DNA of 64,000 nt from Pseudoxanthomonas sp. z9. GTDB lineage: Bacteria; Pseudomonadota; Gammaproteobacteria; Xanthomonadales; Xanthomonadaceae. The position numbers were made by a program, and so were the translations under genes. Of the stretch, positions 33,658 through 42,306 are shown one piece after another. The notes beneath the pieces are model-generated. The model saw only the letters and a program-made list of their open reading frames with translations, was not told the DNA's origin and made no database searches. Position 1 is the first letter of the stretch; every line of letters begins with the position of its first letter. The stretch lies in the NCBI RefSeq assembly GCF_006542425.1, contig NZ_VFID01000007.1:744001-808000 (forward strand), in the 5' to 3' direction.

Positions 33658-34233
33658 TCAGGGTGCCGCGTGCGGCGAATTGGACGCATTGCCCGCGCCC
33701 AGTTGCGCGGTCATGGCATCGTTCTTGTAGAAGGTATACGACAGGGTGATGGTCTTCACGTCGGCCGGCAGGTTGGGATCGACGATGAAACGCACCGGCA
33801 TGTCGCGCACTTCACCGGCCTGCAAGGTCTGGGCGGTGAAGCAGAAGCATTCGGTCTTGGTGAAGTAGCCCGAGGCGCGCGCCGGGGCCACCGACGGCAC
33901 CGCGCTGCCCACGATCGGCCGCTGGCCATCGTTGCGCGCGAAGTACTTGGCCTCGTACAGCTCGCCCGGCACCACCTGCATGGTCAGTTGCTCGGGATGG
34001 AACGCCCACGGCAGCTTGGAGTTCACGCCGCCGTCGAACTGCACGGTGACGACGCGCTTGGCCTTGACCTCGGCCACCTGCGCCTGGCCGGGCCCCTTTT
34101 CCAGGCGCACGCCGAACACCTTCTCGCAGGCGATCCGGTACAGCGGCACCAGCGAGAACGTCAGCACGAACACGCCCAGCGCCACGCCCACCAGCTTGAG
34201 CAGGCCCGCCGAATTGGACGCCTTGCCACTCAT
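33658..34233 (-). CDS. ctaG: Cytochrome c oxidase assembly protein CtaG (Cox11)
   Basis: This 191-residue protein has one N-terminal TM segment and a periplasmic copper-binding domain with [11 protein letters not shown], the Cox11 Cys pair, and [10 protein letters not shown]. It delivers copper to the CuB site of CoxA. It overlaps the 44-residue upstream frame by ATGA and lies 28 bases before coxC. Confidence 0.95.
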   Translation of the reverse strand: MSGKASNSAGLLKLVGVALGVFVLTFSLVPLYRIACEKVFGVRLEKGPGQAQVAEVKAKRVVTVQFDGGVNSKLPWAFHPEQLTMQVVPGELYEAKYFARNDGQRPIVGSAVPSVAPARASGYFTKTECFCFTAQTLQAGEVRDMPVRFIVDPNLPADVKTITLSYTFYKNDAMTAQLGAGNASNSPHAAP

Positions 34234-34364
34234 GCGCTGAGTACCGCGCGTAGGATGAACAGCACGAAGATGGCGAAGGCCAGCCCGCCGACGATCCACG
34301 CCGTGCGCAGCACCGCCTTGCGGCGGCGTGCGGTTTCTTCCGGCGAGAGCATCGGAGCGTTCAT
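34230..34364 (-). CDS. 44-residue single-pass protein of the oxidase operon
   Basis: Between coxA and ctaG there is a small frame from ATG 34364 to TGA 34230. The product starts [20 protein letters not shown], with a basic N-terminal half, and one TM segment [20 protein letters not shown]. Its stop overlaps the ctaG ATG as ATGA, which supports real translation and coupling to ctaG. It is like the small membrane proteins often seen before ctaG in proteobacterial cox operons. Function is unknown, possibly assembly. Confidence 0.8.
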   Translation of the reverse strand: MNAPMLSPEETARRRKAVLRTAWIVGGLAFAIFVLFILRAVLSA

Positions 34365-34388
34365 GGACTCAGCCACCCGTCACCCGGC

Positions 34389-36002
34389 TCAGTGGGTCAC
34401 GTCGCCGTGCGCCAGGTCGCCATCCTTGATGACCGGCGGGGTGCTGAAGGTGTGGTGCGGCGCCGGCGACGGCACGGTCCACTCCAGGCCACGGGCGTTT
34501 TCCCAGGCGCGCGCATCGGCCTTGGCACCGTTGCGCAGCGAGCTCCACAGGATGAAGGCCATCATGAAGGGCGTCAGGAACATGCCGAACGCGCCGATCG
34601 AGCTGACCAGGTTCCAGTCCGCGAACACCGGGTTGTAGTCCGGGATGCGGCGCGGCATGCCGGCCAGGCCCAGGAAGTGCTGCGGGAAGAACAGCAGGTT
34701 GACGAAGATCACCGTCCACCAGAAGTGGAACTTGCCGGCGGTCTCGTTGTACATGCGGCCGGTCCACTTCGGCCACCAGTAGTAGGTGGCGGCGATGATG
34801 GAGAACAGCGCGCCGGTCACCAGCACGTAGTGGAAGTGCGCGACCACGAAATAGGTGTCGTGGTACTGGAAGTCCGCCGGCACGATGGCCAGCATCAGGC
34901 CGGAGAAGCCGCCGATGGTGAACAGGATGACGAAGCCCACCGCCCACAGCATCGGGGTTTCGAAGCTCAGCGAGCCCTTCCACATCGTGCTGACCCAGTT
35001 GAACACCTTCACGCCGGTCGGGATGGCGATCAGCATGGTGGCGAACATGAAGTAGATTTCGCCGCCCAGCGGCATGCCCACCGTGAACATGTGGTGCGCC
35101 CACACGATGAACGACAGGAACGCGATCGAGGCGGTCGCGTACACCATGGCCTGGTAGCCGAACAGCGGCTTGCGGCTGAAGGTCGGGATGATTTCCGACA
35201 CCACGCCAAACGCCGGCAGGATCATGATGTAGACCTCGGGGTGGCCGAAGAACCAGAAGATGTGCTGGTACATCACCGGGTCGCCGCCGCCGGCGGCGTT
35301 GAAGAAGCTGGTGCCGAAGAACTTGTCGGTCAGCAGCATGGTGACCGCGCCGGCCAGCACCGGCATCACGGCGATCAGCAGGAACGCGGTGATCAGCCAG
35401 GTCCAGCAGAAGATCGGCATCTTCAGCAGGTCGATGCCCGGGGCGCGCATGTTCAGCACGGTCGCGATGATGTTGATCGCGCCCATGATCGAGCTCACGC
35501 CCATCATGTGGATGGCGAAGATGCTGAAGGCCACGTTGGCGCCGCCCTGCAGCGACAGCGGCGGATACAGGGTCCAGCCACCGGCCGGCGCGCCGCCCGG
35601 CAGGAACAGGGTCAGCAGCAGCAGGGTGAACGCGAACGGCATGATCCAGAAGGACCAGTTGTTCATGCGCGGCAGCGCCATGTCCGGCGCGCCGATCTGC
35701 AGCGGGATCATCCAGTTGGCGAGGCCGACGAAAGCCGGCATCACGCCGCCGAAGATCATGACCAGCGCGTGCACGGTGGTCATCTGGTTGAAGAACTCGG
35801 GCTTGACGAACTGCAGGCCCGGGGTCATCAGCTCGGCACGGATGATCACCGACATGCCCGCGCCGATGATGAACATGATGAAGCTGAAAATCAGGTAGAG
35901 CGTACCGATGTCCTTGTGGTTGGTCGAAAAGAACCAACGCTCGATGAAGCTCTGCTGGTGACCGTGGTGATCGTCGTGGTGATCGACGGCGGTGTGGGCC
36001 AT
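34389..36002 (-). CDS. coxA: Cytochrome c oxidase subunit I (aa3 type)
   Basis: This 537-residue protein with about 12 TM segments carries the heme a and heme a3-CuB centre. Clear motifs are FGHPEVYIMILPAFG (CuB His and cross-linked Tyr region), WAHHMFTVGMP, FVVAHFHYVLVTGALF. The start is ATG 36002 (MAHTAVDHHDDHHGHQQSF), giving a very His-rich N-terminus with seven His in the first 15 residues. Upstream open frame belongs to noncoding/other-frame sequence. Confidence 0.98.
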   Translation of the reverse strand: MAHTAVDHHDDHHGHQQSFIERWFFSTNHKDIGTLYLIFSFIMFIIGAGMSVIIRAELMTPGLQFVKPEFFNQMTTVHALVMIFGGVMPAFVGLANWMIPLQIGAPDMALPRMNNWSFWIMPFAFTLLLLTLFLPGGAPAGGWTLYPPLSLQGGANVAFSIFAIHMMGVSSIMGAINIIATVLNMRAPGIDLLKMPIFCWTWLITAFLLIAVMPVLAGAVTMLLTDKFFGTSFFNAAGGGDPVMYQHIFWFFGHPEVYIMILPAFGVVSEIIPTFSRKPLFGYQAMVYATASIAFLSFIVWAHHMFTVGMPLGGEIYFMFATMLIAIPTGVKVFNWVSTMWKGSLSFETPMLWAVGFVILFTIGGFSGLMLAIVPADFQYHDTYFVVAHFHYVLVTGALFSIIAATYYWWPKWTGRMYNETAGKFHFWWTVIFVNLLFFPQHFLGLAGMPRRIPDYNPVFADWNLVSSIGAFGMFLTPFMMAFILWSSLRNGAKADARAWENARGLEWTVPSPAPHHTFSTPPVIKDGDLAHGDVTH

Positions 36003-36033
36003 GTTCGTGATCTCTTGCAGCTGAAGCGGACGA

Positions 36034-36987
36034 TTAAGCCTGCGCCTGGGGCGCGGCCGGCTCGCTGGTGGGGGCGGCGTCGGTGGCCGGGGCCGGAGCG
36101 GCCTGGCCATCGGCGGGCACGGCTTCCGCCGGCGCGGCGGGAGCAGCCGGGACCGCCGGAGCGGGCGCCGGGGCCGGCTTTTTCCCGGCCAGCCACTTCT
36201 GGAATTCTTCCTTCGGCACCGCGCGCACGACAATCGGCATGAAGCCGTGGTCCTTGCCGCACAGCTCGGCGCACTGGCCGCGGTACACGCCCGGTTCCTT
36301 GATGTCGGTCCAGGCCTCGTTGACGATGCCCGGGATCGCGTCCTGCTTCCAGCCCAGCGCCGGCACCCACCAGGCGTGGATGACGTCGTCGGCGGTGATC
36401 ACGAAGCGGATCTTGGTGTTGACCGGCAGGACAAGCTCGTTGTCCACGTCCAGCAGGTAGTGCGGGTTCTTGGCCAGGTCCGGCTTCTCGCCGCTCTGGC
36501 GGATGCGATCGGACTCACGGTCCAGGCGGCTGGTGAAGGAGACGTCCTCGCCCAGGTACTCGTACTTCCACATCCACTGGTAGCCGGTGACCTTGACGGT
36601 CATCTCGGAGTCGCGGGTGTCGTACATGGCGATCAGCTTGGCGGTCGCCGGCCAGGCCATGACCACCAGGATCAGCACCGGGATGACGGTCCAGATGATT
36701 TCCGCGGTGGTGTTGTGGCTGAACTGCGCGGCCACCGCACCCTTGGACTTGCGGAACTTGAACATCGCATAGGCCATCGCGCCGAACACGATGATGCCGA
36801 TCACGATGCACACGATCAGCGCCACCATGTGCGCGTCGTAGGCGTGCTGGGACGAGGCGGTGACGCCCTTGCCCATGTTCAGCTGCCATGGCTTCGGGTC
36901 CGCCGACTGTGCCCATGCCAGCGCCGGCGAAGCCAGCAGCGCGCAGGCCGTCATCAAACGCTTCCAATACCCATTCACTTGCGTCAT
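36034..36987 (-). CDS. coxB: Cytochrome c oxidase subunit II with Ala/Pro-rich tail
   Basis: This 317-residue protein has a signal-like N-terminus (ALAWAQ), two TM helices, the YQWMWKYEY segment and the CuA motif GQCAELCGKDHGFM. After residue about 270 follows a low-complexity tail of some 45 residues rich in Ala and Pro, ending PAAPQAQA. No cytochrome c domain is fused. It receives electrons from cytochrome c and passes them to CoxA. Confidence 0.97.
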   Translation of the reverse strand: MTQVNGYWKRLMTACALLASPALAWAQSADPKPWQLNMGKGVTASSQHAYDAHMVALIVCIVIGIIVFGAMAYAMFKFRKSKGAVAAQFSHNTTAEIIWTVIPVLILVVMAWPATAKLIAMYDTRDSEMTVKVTGYQWMWKYEYLGEDVSFTSRLDRESDRIRQSGEKPDLAKNPHYLLDVDNELVLPVNTKIRFVITADDVIHAWWVPALGWKQDAIPGIVNEAWTDIKEPGVYRGQCAELCGKDHGFMPIVVRAVPKEEFQKWLAGKKPAPAPAPAVPAAPAAPAEAVPADGQAAPAPATDAAPTSEPAAPQAQA

Positions 36988-37006
36988 TGCCTAGACCCCA
37001 AATGCG

Positions 37007-37486
37007 TCATCGGTTGCGACCGCTCGCGGCCGCCAGTAAATCCTGCAACTTGTCCGCCAGCTGCCGGCGTTCGCCCGGACCGAGGAAATTGCCCACCTCG
37101 ACCCGGCGACCACTGGAAGCCAGCGAAATCCTTTCGCCATCCGCCTCGATACGGAGCCGCACCCAATAAGGATGCGCCCGGAACACCGGTCCGGCCTCGG
37201 GGGTGCGGCTGACTTCCACGACCTCCGGACCGATGGTGATGTCCTCACCCCGCTCGCCGCTGCGCCATAGCCAACGCAACGCCGCGCCCACGAATGCGCT
37301 GTGCAGCAGGGCGAAGGCCGGTGCGAAGGCGTTGCCGGCCAGCCAGCCCAGCAGGGCCACCAGCCACATCGCCCCGGCCAGCGCGGCGAACAAGGCCACG
37401 AACTGGCGGGCCGTCAATGCCCGGGGCGGTCGCAGCCGGAGCCGCGCGCCGTGGATACCCGGCAATGACGGAAGCACTTCGATCAT
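37007..37486 (-). CDS. DUF2244 membrane protein
   Basis: This 159-residue protein has two adjacent TM segments (VALFAALAGAMWLVALLGWL and FAPAFALLHSAFVGAALRWL) and a C-terminal domain with ISLASSGRRVEVGNFLGPGER, as in DUF2244. Genes of this family commonly precede cox operons. It is 19 bases upstream of coxB and probably the first gene in the transcript. ATG 37486 chosen; the longer frame lacks support. Confidence 0.82.
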   Translation of the reverse strand: MIEVLPSLPGIHGARLRLRPPRALTARQFVALFAALAGAMWLVALLGWLAGNAFAPAFALLHSAFVGAALRWLWRSGERGEDITIGPEVVEVSRTPEAGPVFRAHPYWVRLRIEADGERISLASSGRRVEVGNFLGPGERRQLADKLQDLLAAASGRNR

Positions 37487-37710
37487 GCTGCCAACCGCGC
37501 AACGAGGCCGCGGAAAACCCCTAAATGTTAGCCTCACCCCCCTGTTGCGGCAAGTTGCAATGATCTCGGTCAATCGGCCGGACCCCGCGCACGCCATTTT
37601 CCGGCGGCCCCGGACGGGAGGAAACCCGCGCCCCGCGGTTCCATCCATTCGCGAACGGTGGCTGGGCTCACTACACTATCGGGCTCCATCGCCCGCTTCC
37701 GATCACGCTC

Positions 37711-40700
37711 ATGAGCTCCCAGCCCCAGTCCGGCACCGAGGCGGCCCCGCCGCCGGCGTCCGCCGGCATCGTTTCCCCCGAAATCCCCGCCCCGCCGTCG
37801 CCCCTGCGGGCCGCCATCACCGCGGCCTGGCTGCGCGACGAAGCCGAGCACGTGCGCGAACTGCTGGCCCAGGCCCGCCTGCCGGCCGACGAGCAGGCCC
37901 GCGCGCAGGCGCTGGCCGCCGATCTGGTCGCGCGGGTCCGCGCCCGCGCCCAGGATCAGGGCGCCATCGAGGCCTTCATGCGCCAGTACGACCTGGGCAG
38001 CGAGGAAGGCGTGCTGCTGATGTGCGTGGCCGAGGCGCTGCTGCGCATCCCGGACCAGGAAACCGCCGACAAGCTGATCCGCGACAAGCTGGGCGACGCG
38101 GACTGGGAAAAGCACCTGGGCCAGAGCGATTCGGTGCTGGTGAACGCTTCCACCTGGGGCCTGATGCTGACCGGCCGGCTGGTCAACCTCAACGATCTGA
38201 CCCGCCACGACGTGCCCGGCGCCTTCAAGCGCCTGGTCGGCCGGGTCGGCGAGCCGGTCATCCGGCTGGCGGTGCGCCAGGCCATGCGCATCATGGGCCA
38301 CCAGTTCGTGATGGGCCGGACCATCGAGGAAGCGCTGGGCCGCTCGCGCAAGGGCGACAACGCGAACTATCGCTACTCGTTCGACATGCTGGGCGAGGGC
38401 GCGCTGACCTCGAAGGACGCCGCGCGCTATCTGGAGGCCTATCGGAAGGCCATCCATTCAATCGGCAAGACGGGCCCCTTCCCCGACGTCTTCGCCGCTC
38501 CCAGCATCTCCATCAAGCTCTCGGCCCTGCACCCACGCTACGAGCACGCCAAGCGCGCGCGGGTCATGCGGGAACTGGCGCCGGGCATCCTGGAACTGGC
38601 GCAGCTCGCCAAGTCGTACGGCATCGGCTTCACCATCGATGCCGAGGAAGCCGACCGGCTGGAACTGTCGCTGGACCTGATCGAGGCCACCTTCTCCGAC
38701 AAGTCGCTGGACGGCTGGGAAGGTTACGGCCTGGCGGTGCAGGCGTACCAGAAGCGCACGCCCTACGTGATCGACTTCCTCGCCGATCTGGCCCGCCGGG
38801 TCGGCCGGCGCATGCCGGTGCGGCTGGTCAAGGGCGCCTACTGGGATGCCGAGGTCAAGCGTGCGCAGATTGACGGCCATCCGGGCTATCCGGTGTTCAC
38901 CCGCAAGCCGAACACCGACGTGTCCTACCTCGCCAACGCGCGCCGCATGTTCGACCACGGCGACGCGCTGTACCCGATGTTCGCCACCCACAACGCGCAG
39001 ACCATCGCCGCGATCCGCTCGATCGCGCAGGGCCGCCCGTACGAGCACCAGAAGCTGCACGGCATGGGCGACGATCTGTACGCCGAAGTGATTCCCGCCG
39101 ATCGCCTGGGCGTGCCCTGCCGCGTCTACGCGCCGGTCGGCTCGCACGAGGATCTGCTGCCGTACCTGGTCCGCCGCCTGCTGGAGAACGGCGCCAATTC
39201 CAGCTTCGTCAACCGCATCACCGACGAGGACGTGGCCATCGAGGATCTGATTCGCGATCCGGTCGAAACCGTGTCCGCGTTCGACTCGATCCCGCATCCC
39301 CGCATCCCGCTGCCGCGCGATCTCTTCCGCAACCAGGCAGCTCCCATCCCGACTTCTGACAGGAACAACTCCATGGGCGCCAACCTCGCCAACGACAACG
39401 ACCTGCGCGCGCTGGCCGAGCGCGTCAATGCCGCGGTCAAGCCGTGGCGCGCCGCGCCGCTGGTGCCGGGCGCAGTGGTCGCGGGCGCGGCGTTGCCGGT
39501 CACCAACCCGGCCGATCGCCGCCAGACCGTCGGCGAATGGCAGCCGGCCGACAGCGCGGCCGTGGAAAAGGCGCTGCAGAACGCGGTGGCCGCGCAGCCG
39601 GCCTGGGATCGCACCCCGGCCGCCAGCCGCGCCGCAATCCTGGAGCATGCCGCCGACCTGCTGGAACAGCGCATGCCCGAGTACATCGCGCTGTGCGTCA
39701 AGGAAGCCGGCAAGACCCTGCCCGACAGCGTCGCCGAAGTGCGCGAAGCGGTCGATTTCCTGCGCTACTACGGCGCCCAGGCGCGCGCGCAGTTCGGCGC
39801 CGCCGAGCGCCTGCCCGGCCCGACCGGCGAATCCAACGAGCTGCAGCTGCATGGCCGCGGTGTGTTCGTCTGCATCAGCCCGTGGAACTTCCCGCTGGCC
39901 ATCTTCCTGGGCCAGGTCAGCGCCGCGCTGGCCGCCGGCAACAGCGTCATCGCCAAGCCTGCCGAACAGACCAACCTGATCGGCCACGCGGCGGTGAAAC
40001 TGCTGCACGAAGCCGGCATTCCGGAAGGCGTGCTGCAGTTCCTGCCCGGCGACGGCGCCACCGTCGGCGCAGCGCTCACCAAGGATCCACGCGTGGCCGG
40101 CGTGGCTTTCACCGGTTCCACCGAGACCGCCCGCGCGATCAACCGCTCGCTGGCCGCGCGCGATGCCGCCATCGGCGTGCTGATCGCCGAGACCGGCGGC
40201 CAGAATGCCTTCATCGCCGATTCCTCGGCGCTGCCGGAACAACTGGTCAAGGACGCCATCGGTTCGGCCTTCACCTCCGCCGGCCAGCGCTGCTCGGCCG
40301 CGCGCGTGCTGTTCGTGCAGGACGACATCGCCGACAAGGTGATGACCATGCTGGCCGGGGCGATGGAAGAGCTGAAGGTTGGCGATCCCGGCCTGCTGTC
40401 CACCGACGTCGGCCCGGTGATCGATGCCGACGCGCTGAAGATCCTGGAAGACCACGCCGCCCGCATGGCCACCGAGGCCCGCCTGATCAAGCAGGCCAAC
40501 CTGGGCGAGGATGCCGCCCACGGCACCTTCTTCGCCCCGCGCGCCTGGGAACTGAAGTCGCTGGACCAACTGCATCGCGAGATCTTCGGCCCCGCCCTGC
40601 ACGTGGTCCGCTGGAAGGCCGATCAGCTGGACCAGGTGATCGACGCCATCAACGCCACCGGCTTCGGCCTGACCCTGGGCGTGCATTCGCGCATCGACGA

Positions 40701-40929
40701 GACGGTCGATCGCATCGCCGCGCGGGTGAAGGTCGGCAACGTCTACGTCAACCGCAACCAGATCGGCGCCGTCGTCGGCGTGCAACCGTTCGGCGGCCAG
40801 GGCCTGTCCGGCACCGGCCCCAAGGCCGGTGGCCCGCACTACCTGCCGCGCTTCGCCACGGAGAAGACCGTGACCGTCAATACCACGGCCGCCGGCGGCA
40901 ACGCCTCGCTGCTGACCCTGGGCGACTGA
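37711..40929 (+). CDS. putA: Bifunctional proline dehydrogenase / glutamate-semialdehyde dehydrogenase PutA
   Basis: This 1072-residue peripheral membrane enzyme oxidises proline to P5C (FAD) and then to glutamate (NAD+). Residues about 130-500 hold the PRODH barrel (VRLVKGAYWDAEVKRAQ, YPMFATHNAQT, YAPVGSHEDLLPYLVRRLLE). The aldehyde dehydrogenase part has SPWNFPLAIFLGQ, FTGSTETARAI, ETGGQNAFI and catalytic C861 in SAGQRCSAARV. The C-terminal NTTAAGGNASLL motif is present. There is no ribbon-helix-helix DNA-binding domain, so this PutA is not an autorepressor; length fits type A. Confidence 0.97.
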   Translation: MSSQPQSGTEAAPPPASAGIVSPEIPAPPSPLRAAITAAWLRDEAEHVRELLAQARLPADEQARAQALAADLVARVRARAQDQGAIEAFMRQYDLGSEEGVLLMCVAEALLRIPDQETADKLIRDKLGDADWEKHLGQSDSVLVNASTWGLMLTGRLVNLNDLTRHDVPGAFKRLVGRVGEPVIRLAVRQAMRIMGHQFVMGRTIEEALGRSRKGDNANYRYSFDMLGEGALTSKDAARYLEAYRKAIHSIGKTGPFPDVFAAPSISIKLSALHPRYEHAKRARVMRELAPGILELAQLAKSYGIGFTIDAEEADRLELSLDLIEATFSDKSLDGWEGYGLAVQAYQKRTPYVIDFLADLARRVGRRMPVRLVKGAYWDAEVKRAQIDGHPGYPVFTRKPNTDVSYLANARRMFDHGDALYPMFATHNAQTIAAIRSIAQGRPYEHQKLHGMGDDLYAEVIPADRLGVPCRVYAPVGSHEDLLPYLVRRLLENGANSSFVNRITDEDVAIEDLIRDPVETVSAFDSIPHPRIPLPRDLFRNQAAPIPTSDRNNSMGANLANDNDLRALAERVNAAVKPWRAAPLVPGAVVAGAALPVTNPADRRQTVGEWQPADSAAVEKALQNAVAAQPAWDRTPAASRAAILEHAADLLEQRMPEYIALCVKEAGKTLPDSVAEVREAVDFLRYYGAQARAQFGAAERLPGPTGESNELQLHGRGVFVCISPWNFPLAIFLGQVSAALAAGNSVIAKPAEQTNLIGHAAVKLLHEAGIPEGVLQFLPGDGATVGAALTKDPRVAGVAFTGSTETARAINRSLAARDAAIGVLIAETGGQNAFIADSSALPEQLVKDAIGSAFTSAGQRCSAARVLFVQDDIADKVMTMLAGAMEELKVGDPGLLSTDVGPVIDADALKILEDHAARMATEARLIKQANLGEDAAHGTFFAPRAWELKSLDQLHREIFGPALHVVRWKADQLDQVIDAINATGFGLTLGVHSRIDETVDRIAARVKVGNVYVNRNQIGAVVGVQPFGGQGLSGTGPKAGGPHYLPRFATEKTVTVNTTAAGGNASLLTLGD

Positions 40930-40964
40930 GTTCCGGCTGAGGCCGCCAGGCCATCGTCCTCCCA

Positions 40965-40994
40965 CAGGGCCGCCTCGCGCGGCCCTGTTGTTTT
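40965..40994 (+). terminator. Terminator after putA
   Basis: CAGGGCCGC and GCGGCCCTG form a 9-base stem around a CTCGC loop, followed by TTGTTTT. Confidence 0.82.
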
Positions 40995-41045
40995 GTGACG
41001 TAGTGCCGATAACATGCCCATGGGGATCCAGGGGCCGGCGGTCGG

Positions 41046-42194
41046 ATGAGTTGGGCGGTTTTGCTGACGCTGTTGAGCGACTGCCTGCTGGCGGTCGTGC
41101 TGTTCGTCCTGTTCTGGTACGTGGCGCGGGTGTCGCGCAACATCCAGGGCGTCTTCACGTGGGGCGTGGCGCATCTGGTCTACACGGTCGGAGCGACCCT
41201 GTTCGACGCCGGCACCGCCACCTTCGCGGGCGCCGGTCTGGCGACCGGCGCAGCGCTGTCCACCCACCTGGGTTCGGCCGTCCTGTGCGGCGGGATGGCG
41301 GCGCTGGGCTGGGCAGTCGTGCAGTTCGCCCGCCGGCGTCCGCTGCATCGGCTGGAAATCGCGGCCGTACCCGCGGCGGTCGCGCTGCCACTGCTGGTCT
41401 GGGGCCTGGGTGGCGGCTGGGAGGCGCAGAGCGTCGCCCTCAATTGCGTGGAATTGCTGGTCCTGGTGTGGATGATCTGGCACTTGCATGTCCTGCGCGA
41501 CGATCCCTACCGGCTGCCGGCGCGCATGATGATGCTGGGATGTGGATTGCTGGCGGTGCTGTACGGCAGCGTGGTTCCCGGGTGGTCGCTCAGCCATTTC
41601 GGCTTCGACGAGATCTGGGTCAGCGCGGATCTGTCGATCTGGTTCATGCTCAATTTCTGCATGCTGATGCTGTGCAGCTTCCGCGCCGCCGAATCGCTCA
41701 AGCTCAGCGCCATGTTCGATCCACTGACCGGTGCGCTGAACCGGCGCGGCCTGCACGGCGAACTCAGCAGTTGGCCGGATCGCGACCAGCCCGGACTCAG
41801 CGTCATCGCCATCGATCTGGATCACTTCAAGGCGATCAATGATCGCCATGGCCACGACACCGGCGATCGGGTCCTGCAGCGCTTCAGCGAAACCGTGCGC
41901 AGCGGCCTGCGCAGCGATCAACTGTTCGCACGCATGGGCGGCGAGGAATTCGCGGTGGTCATGCCGGGGACCGACCGCGAAACCACGCGGCACCTGGCCG
42001 AGCGCCTGCGCAACCAGATGATGCGGCTGGAGTTCAGTCCTCCCGAGGGGCGCCCGTTCCGGGTGACGATCAGCCTGGGCATCGCTTTCGGTGGAAGCGA
42101 CGGAGAGCCGTTCGTGGAGCTGATGCGACGCGCGGACGATGCGTTGTACGCGGCCAAGCGCAAGGGCCGCAACCGGGTCGAGATGCAACCCTGA
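41046..42194 (+). CDS. Membrane GGDEF protein 1 (degenerate I-site)
   Basis: This 382-residue protein has about six hydrophobic segments in residues 1-210 and a diguanylate cyclase domain with DPLTGALNRRGL, LDHFKAINDRHGHDTGD and active-site GGEEF (298-302). The inhibitory site position holds RSDQ (289-292) in place of RxxD. It is expected to make cyclic di-GMP in response to an unknown membrane signal. It has a paralogue 112 bases downstream. Confidence 0.9.
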   Translation: MSWAVLLTLLSDCLLAVVLFVLFWYVARVSRNIQGVFTWGVAHLVYTVGATLFDAGTATFAGAGLATGAALSTHLGSAVLCGGMAALGWAVVQFARRRPLHRLEIAAVPAAVALPLLVWGLGGGWEAQSVALNCVELLVLVWMIWHLHVLRDDPYRLPARMMMLGCGLLAVLYGSVVPGWSLSHFGFDEIWVSADLSIWFMLNFCMLMLCSFRAAESLKLSAMFDPLTGALNRRGLHGELSSWPDRDQPGLSVIAIDLDHFKAINDRHGHDTGDRVLQRFSETVRSGLRSDQLFARMGGEEFAVVMPGTDRETTRHLAERLRNQMMRLEFSPPEGRPFRVTISLGIAFGGSDGEPFVELMRRADDALYAAKRKGRNRVEMQP

Positions 42195-42306
42195 ATGCGG
42201 CCGTGGCGCTCCGTCGCGCCGCCTTCCCGCCGATAGCCGGAATGGGCCGCGTTCTGCGTTGGTACGGGGAACAGGACGTTGCACCGCCAAAGGCAAGACC
42301 GGCTTG

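Noticed and set aside
38458-40965. 835-codon open frame on the minus strand
   Set aside because: It lies antisense to putA, has low-complexity Gly/Arg/Ala/Val composition and no recognisable domain; a typical shadow of a GC-rich gene.
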